A DNA stretch of 55,037 bases from an uncultured Lachnospiraceae bacterium (lineage in GTDB: Bacteria > Bacillota > Clostridia > Lachnospirales > Lachnospiraceae), in NCBI GenBank assembly GCA_902476645.1, contig CABSEG010000011.1, forward strand, positions 1 through 55,037, given 5' to 3'. Made by a program: the position numbers and the translations under genes. The notes under the pieces are model-generated. The model was not told the origin of the DNA, did no database searches, and saw only the letters and a program-made list of their open reading frames with translations. Below, piece by piece: positions 50,846-55,037 of this stretch (position 1 is the stretch's first letter; each line of letters opens with the position of its first letter).

Positions 50846-50874
50846 ACTGCCAGAAGGTTATACCTACTGGCAGT
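50846..50874. terminator. Hairpin between feoB and the convergent GH127 gene
   Basis: ACTGCCAG and CTGGCAGT pair perfectly across a 13 nt loop. The following bases are only moderately AT-rich, so termination is probable but not strong. Confidence 0.5.
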
Positions 50875-50885
50875 TAAGAATTATA

Positions 50886-53800
50886 TTACTTATTACCCTC
50901 TGCTGCGAGTTCGTGCAACTCTTGATCACTCAAATGGCGGTTATAAATTCTGAAATCGTCAATAGATGCTTTCAGGGTTGTGGAACCATTTTGATCATCA
51001 ATCTTGCCCAGATAATTTTGTATCATTGCCTTTGTCTGGAGTGGTGACATATTAAAGTTACCCATCTTTGCGACGCTTACGCCATTTACCCACAACTGGG
51101 CTTTTGCTCCGCTGATTGTCAGCACAACATGCTGATACTCATTCTGGGTCATGGCCTTATTATTACTGTTGAACTGGCTTTTGCCCTTGATAACAACCTT
51201 TCCACCATTTCTTAGCTCAACCTGAAGAACATTTTCCGCATCAGAAGCGCCGAAATGCATCAGTCTGGCGCCGTTGAAAACATCTGGTTTTACCCACATA
51301 GCAATGCTGAATTCGTACATATCATCCAGTACGCCGTCTGGCAGCTTAACGCTGGATTCATTTTCCCCGTTCAAATAGACCTCGTCTCCTAAGACACCTT
51401 CCTCCGCACGTATCTGTGCATCGCCAATTAACTGTCCGTCATTGCCGTTTCCGGAGACATCCTTTACAACCGTTCCTTCTACATCTTCTTGATCAAAGGT
51501 ATAGTGCAGGATTGGCTCCTCCTGAATTTCGGGTGGTTCTGGATAGGCGTCATCTAAATCTCCGGCCTTCATCCATACGCAATAATTGAAGCTGTCTGCG
51601 GCCTCATAGTCCTCCGGTTTTTCTGTTCCGTACCGATACCACTGTCCGGCGTTGGCATAGGGAACAGCAGCCAAGGTAACCACGCCGCCTACAGTGTTCA
51701 TATCCAAAAGGTATCCCGTTCCAAATTGTGTTGTATCTCCTCCAAAATCAATCACACCCTTAGTTTCTACTTTTTCTCCACCAACAGGGTTGATGAATCT
51801 TGCAAGATCCAAGGAACCGATTTTAGAACCAAATGCCTGATATGCCTGATCCTCGCTGATATAAGCCAGATGAACACAGTAAACAACGGGGCCCTTCTTC
51901 ATAGCGTAGGAGCCTTCATTTGATTTTTCGCCCATTACCCATTCCAGCTCGGAAGGATAGCTTAAAGTAATCTGGTCTCCGGACTTTAATCCATGCAGAT
52001 TAACATACTTTCCTGCAGTCAGTGCACTTGCCTTTCCATCATTAATACGAATGGTTCCGTTTTCTACCCATTGGGGAACACGGATCATGACATCTGCGGC
52101 AGAACTTGTCTTATTACCTACCGTGATGCGAATTTCGTCTGTATTCGGATAAGAAGTATCCTGTTTCAGATGGAAGATACCGTCCGGCATTTGAATCTCT
52201 ACTTCGCTCTGGACAAACTGATCAATATAGACCTTATCAGCAGATTTCGAGTACAGATAATAGGGCACATAAGCCTGCATTCTCAAGCCAGAAGAGGAAC
52301 AGCAGTTTGTCTGCTCATAGTAATCTGTGGTGGATCCATTCAACGGTCTGTGATAGCTATATCCATCGGAATCAATGGTGCTGGTGGCCCACATATGGTT
52401 GTACAATACTTCCTCTATCGTTTCCATGTAGGTGAGTTCCCCGGTGGTAAGAAACAGCTCATGACTAAGTTTAGTCCAGGTATTTGTTGCACAAGTCTCG
52501 CAAACTTTCCCGCTGTTTGGAAGATTATCATCAGGCTTAATCTGCTCTTCAATAGAAACAGTACCTGTTATGTACTTCTGCAAAGAATTAATATTATTCC
52601 ACGCTGCTGTCACTTTCTCAAGGTAGGAACTGTCTCCTGTTTCCAGATATTTTTTCAGAAGTCCGAGGAAGTTCATCTGGAAGGTATGTGCGTGAACGAA
52701 AGTCTGTAGATCTCCCACATTCATTTCTCCGCTAATCACTTTATCCAGATCTGCATAGGGGGTGTCCATAGGCATATAACCCGTCTTTTTGTCTTTATAG
52801 GCGGAACTCCACTTATCAATATTTTGGATCACCCAGTCTACCCATTCGGAATAGGATTGGGCACGCTGTGGATCTTTATCCCTTAAAGCAAGGCTGAGCC
52901 TCATCATAGGATCGATCAGCAATGTTCCCTCTAATCCCTGCATAACATCATTTCCTGCAATCCCGTCGATTCCCATTGGATAAAATTCCTGTTTGTAAAG
53001 ATCTGTTCCCTCAACCTTCTCTGTGTTGTCACCGACGGTTGCCACAATATAGTCAGCTAAGTTGGTTGCGGTTTTTAGGGCTGTCTCAGACAGGATAGCA
53101 TCCTCTTGCTGGTTTGCCTCATAATCTCCAATGAGACCATGCAAAGTAGAATACATTTCATACGCATCCATACCCTTTAAAGGCTTACTAGCCGACTGAT
53201 GATTATATTCATTTTTATTTTTTTCATTATTAAGCATCTCGTCGGAGGCATTGCTCAGATAACCACCGATTACCAGATAACCCTGCGCGTTTGGGTTTGC
53301 CTCAAGCTGTGCGTTTGCTAGACGGTTTGTCACATCTGCGATAGCATCATTCATTTCGCTGTTTCTCATCCATTTGGAAAGGCTCATAGCTTCCAACCAT
53401 TTACCGGGTTGTTCTCCGATCCATCCGGGACCGTTTAAGGATCTTTCTTCAAAAGCAGTAATGATTTCATCCAAATGCTGATCATACAGGATATCCATAC
53501 CATAATTAAGCATGGAGGCCTTGACTTTGTTTCCAATGTCGCCGCCCACATCTATGATCTCCTGCCAAGTTAAAGATTCCATTCCAGCCTCTGCCTGTTC
53601 TACCTCTTCCAGGGATACGACCACATTGACCGTTGCAGGCTGATAGTCTTCTGCCCATTCATACCCCGCGGGGAGGACAGGATGAGCGACAGCCTGATAA
53701 GTTCCCTCTGAATTTTGATCATAAGACGCAAGGCTCCAGATACTTTCCTGGTTCTGCAAAACCGGAGTTGCTCCGTTTGCCGCAGAAGCTTTTAGAGTGC

Positions 53801-54770
53801 ACCCTGCAAGGAGTTTTTTAACCTCAGCTTCTGTGGTACCCTGTTTCACTTCTATAACGGTGCGGTCAGCCTGCACTTTGGTAAGCTGAATACCTTTTCT
53901 CTCTGTTACAGATATGGGAAGAGTAGTAGCTTTCTTTACCTTACCTAACTGATAGGAAATCAGGATTTCCTTATCAGAAACACGTAACGGCGTGTCAGTA
54001 CCTGGCTGCATGGTGTAACCCTTCACCTCATTTTTACCACCATTTTTATAATAGGCGGTTACTACCATTCCTGCTGGCTGAAAGCACTCACTTGCGATAT
54101 ATGCGGTTTTATTGGGCTTTCTAGTCACAGCAATACTTTTCAGTCTGGATGCCTTTACTTTTACCTGGAAGCTTGCCTTCTTTTTGCTTCCATCTTTCGC
54201 GTATGCAGTAATTTTGGCCTTTCCTGCTCTCAGGCCTCTTATAACGCCTTTGCTGTTTACAGAGGCGATCTTAGGATTATGGCTTTTCCATCGAACAGAC
54301 TTCATCGCTTTAGCTGGTGAAACCTTTGCCTTTAATTTTATAGTTTTTCCTAAGGGGATTTCCTTTTTACCGCTGACAGTAATTTTAGATACAGGTGTAA
54401 TGACTCTTACTTTAATAGAGTCATGGAATTTTTTTCTTCCCTTAACGGATACGGTAATTTTAGTTGTTCCGTTTTTCTTTGCGGTAATTTTACCGTTTTT
54501 ACTTACTGTAGCTACGCTCTTTTTACTGGACTTGTAGACAAATCCCTTCTTAGCCAGGCTCTTTGGAGTTGCTTTGGCCTTTAATTTAAACGAGGTTCCT
54601 TTTCTCAGGGTTAAAGCATTTTTCTTAGGCTTGATAATCTGTACCTTCTTTGTGTTGTCTGTACTGGAAGCTTGAACAGGTTGAGGTACCATACCAAAGG
54701 AAGAAAGTACCAAAACCAAGCTTATAATCCAGGCAATGATTTTCTTTTCATTTAGATTTCTGACGTTCAT
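50886..54770 (-). CDS. Secreted GH127-like beta-L-arabinofuranosidase with Ig and LamG domains
   Basis: 1294 residues. Signal peptide about 1-34. Two Big_2 Ig-like domains (about 45-210), a Big_3-type and a Big_4-type segment (about 210-395) precede the GH127/DUF1680 catalytic region (about 395-1060). The zinc-thiolate signature of this family is complete: E758 in CETCATNTW with C757/C760, and the C823-C824 pair in TNCCSSSGLR. GH127 uses a zinc-bound Cys nucleophile. A LamG carbohydrate-binding domain ends the protein (about 1085-1290). The enzyme would release L-arabinofuranose from plant glycans or hydroxyproline-rich glycoproteins outside the cell. GAAAGGA precedes the ATG. Related families (GH121, GH146) are possible but the motifs fit GH127 best. 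Confidence 0.85.
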   Translation of the reverse strand: MNVRNLNEKKIIAWIISLVLVLSSFGMVPQPVQASSTDNTKKVQIIKPKKNALTLRKGTSFKLKAKATPKSLAKKGFVYKSSKKSVATVSKNGKITAKKNGTTKITVSVKGRKKFHDSIKVRVITPVSKITVSGKKEIPLGKTIKLKAKVSPAKAMKSVRWKSHNPKIASVNSKGVIRGLRAGKAKITAYAKDGSKKKASFQVKVKASRLKSIAVTRKPNKTAYIASECFQPAGMVVTAYYKNGGKNEVKGYTMQPGTDTPLRVSDKEILISYQLGKVKKATTLPISVTERKGIQLTKVQADRTVIEVKQGTTEAEVKKLLAGCTLKASAANGATPVLQNQESIWSLASYDQNSEGTYQAVAHPVLPAGYEWAEDYQPATVNVVVSLEEVEQAEAGMESLTWQEIIDVGGDIGNKVKASMLNYGMDILYDQHLDEIITAFEERSLNGPGWIGEQPGKWLEAMSLSKWMRNSEMNDAIADVTNRLANAQLEANPNAQGYLVIGGYLSNASDEMLNNEKNKNEYNHQSASKPLKGMDAYEMYSTLHGLIGDYEANQQEDAILSETALKTATNLADYIVATVGDNTEKVEGTDLYKQEFYPMGIDGIAGNDVMQGLEGTLLIDPMMRLSLALRDKDPQRAQSYSEWVDWVIQNIDKWSSAYKDKKTGYMPMDTPYADLDKVISGEMNVGDLQTFVHAHTFQMNFLGLLKKYLETGDSSYLEKVTAAWNNINSLQKYITGTVSIEEQIKPDDNLPNSGKVCETCATNTWTKLSHELFLTTGELTYMETIEEVLYNHMWATSTIDSDGYSYHRPLNGSTTDYYEQTNCCSSSGLRMQAYVPYYLYSKSADKVYIDQFVQSEVEIQMPDGIFHLKQDTSYPNTDEIRITVGNKTSSAADVMIRVPQWVENGTIRINDGKASALTAGKYVNLHGLKSGDQITLSYPSELEWVMGEKSNEGSYAMKKGPVVYCVHLAYISEDQAYQAFGSKIGSLDLARFINPVGGEKVETKGVIDFGGDTTQFGTGYLLDMNTVGGVVTLAAVPYANAGQWYRYGTEKPEDYEAADSFNYCVWMKAGDLDDAYPEPPEIQEEPILHYTFDQEDVEGTVVKDVSGNGNDGQLIGDAQIRAEEGVLGDEVYLNGENESSVKLPDGVLDDMYEFSIAMWVKPDVFNGARLMHFGASDAENVLQVELRNGGKVVIKGKSQFNSNNKAMTQNEYQHVVLTISGAKAQLWVNGVSVAKMGNFNMSPLQTKAMIQNYLGKIDDQNGSTTLKASIDDFRIYNRHLSDQELHELAAEGNK

Positions 54771-54915
54771 AATTTTGTCCTTTCACTTAAAAGTCTACTT
54801 TGAGTTTACCTGTTGTCTTAATTGTATCTACGCTTATTTTTTATTCCTTTTTTCATAAATCCCCACCTTTCTTTAAGAAGATACATAACGGTTACATCTT
54901 TATTGGAGTATCTTA

Positions 54916-54924
54916 ATTATAGCA
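54916..54924 (-). promoter_or_regulatory. Extended -10 promoter of the GH127 gene
   Basis: On the minus strand TGCTATAAT forms an extended -10 element about 150 bp upstream of the start; no good -35 is present. The rest of 54771-55037 shows no gene. Confidence 0.5.
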
Positions 54925-55037
54925 TTTCCTACTTTTTAATAAATGCATTTTTCTATTTATTTTGTAATTATTCTTTAGAATCTGCAGATTGTCGGGCCAA
55001 ACGGACACCTGTGCCATATTCGGCGGACAGTCTGAGA

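Noticed and set aside
1..55037. tRNA and rRNA genes
   Set aside because: The att-like core contains GAGTTCGA, which resembles a T-arm, but no cloverleaf with acceptor and anticodon stems could be built around it, and no other candidate was found.

Overview
The window looks like a chromosomal stretch from an anaerobic, gut-type Lachnospiraceae (Clostridia). Reasons: strong AGGAGG ribosome binding sites, moderate GC in the housekeeping parts, a T-box leader, a glycyl radical enzyme operon, FeoAB, CstA, an OpuC-type osmolyte importer, large secreted plant- or host-glycan hydrolases with dockerin, FIVAR, Big and LamG modules, and mobile DNA of the kinds common in this family. The genus cannot be fixed from the sequence alone.

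Layout. (1) 1-4620, minus strand: the start of a conjugative or plasmid-like module (accessory proteins, a winged-helix replication/transfer-type protein and a truncated membrane protein at the left edge), with two or three intrinsic terminators, a TACGTA-rich promoter region and one gene that appears to start at ATT. (2) About 4850-15170: AT-rich mobilizable element(s). It holds an OLD-family nuclease, an XRE regulator and an acetyltransferase as cargo, then xis, a tyrosine integrase whose first catalytic Arg is Cys, mobC, a frameshifted RepA-type ATPase, a MobV relaxase behind an inverted-repeat cluster, and a membrane XRE protein. A 1 kb unit with a DUF4393 (Abi-alpha-like) gene sits between two 130 bp direct repeats ending in an att-like core. 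(3) 15170-19200: a graveyard of mobile remnants (a relaxase tail, a broken tnpV, an antitoxin stub), an apparently intact type I holin-like toxin, an intact Phd/RelE-type toxin-antitoxin pair, a MerR-TipAS regulator with a textbook 19 bp spacer operator, and a CYTH protein. (4) 19323-26594: a WYL-helicase-DUF2726 fusion, then an osmoprotectant ABC operon (ATPase-CBS, permease, permease fused to its binding protein) and a DUF3786 protein. (5) 26746-29150: T-box-controlled cstA on the minus strand. (6) 29155-36529: secreted GH63 enzyme with FIVAR repeats and dockerin, an orphan GHKL histidine kinase, a metallophosphoesterase, a DUF4317 stub and a GntR/UTRA regulator. (7) 36649-44268: the catabolic operon: glycyl radical activase, glycyl radical enzyme, MDR dehydrogenase, FGGY kinase, GldA-type dehydrogenase and DeoC aldolase. 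(8) 44425-55037: secreted GH43-like and GH127-like (beta-L-arabinofuranosidase type) enzymes, with a histidine phosphatase and FeoAB between them.

The most interesting system is the GntR-controlled glycyl radical operon. A radical C-O lyase/dehydratase, a sugar kinase, a DeoC aldolase and two alcohol dehydrogenases together suggest an anaerobic route that turns a polyol or deoxy-sugar precursor into glyceraldehyde-3-phosphate plus a small aldehyde that is then reduced. The GntR gene and the operon each carry a consensus promoter (TTGACA-17-TATNAT) overlapped by the same AT-rich operator. The arabinofuranosidase-type enzymes beside it hint that pentoses or pentitols could be the substrate, but this is inference.
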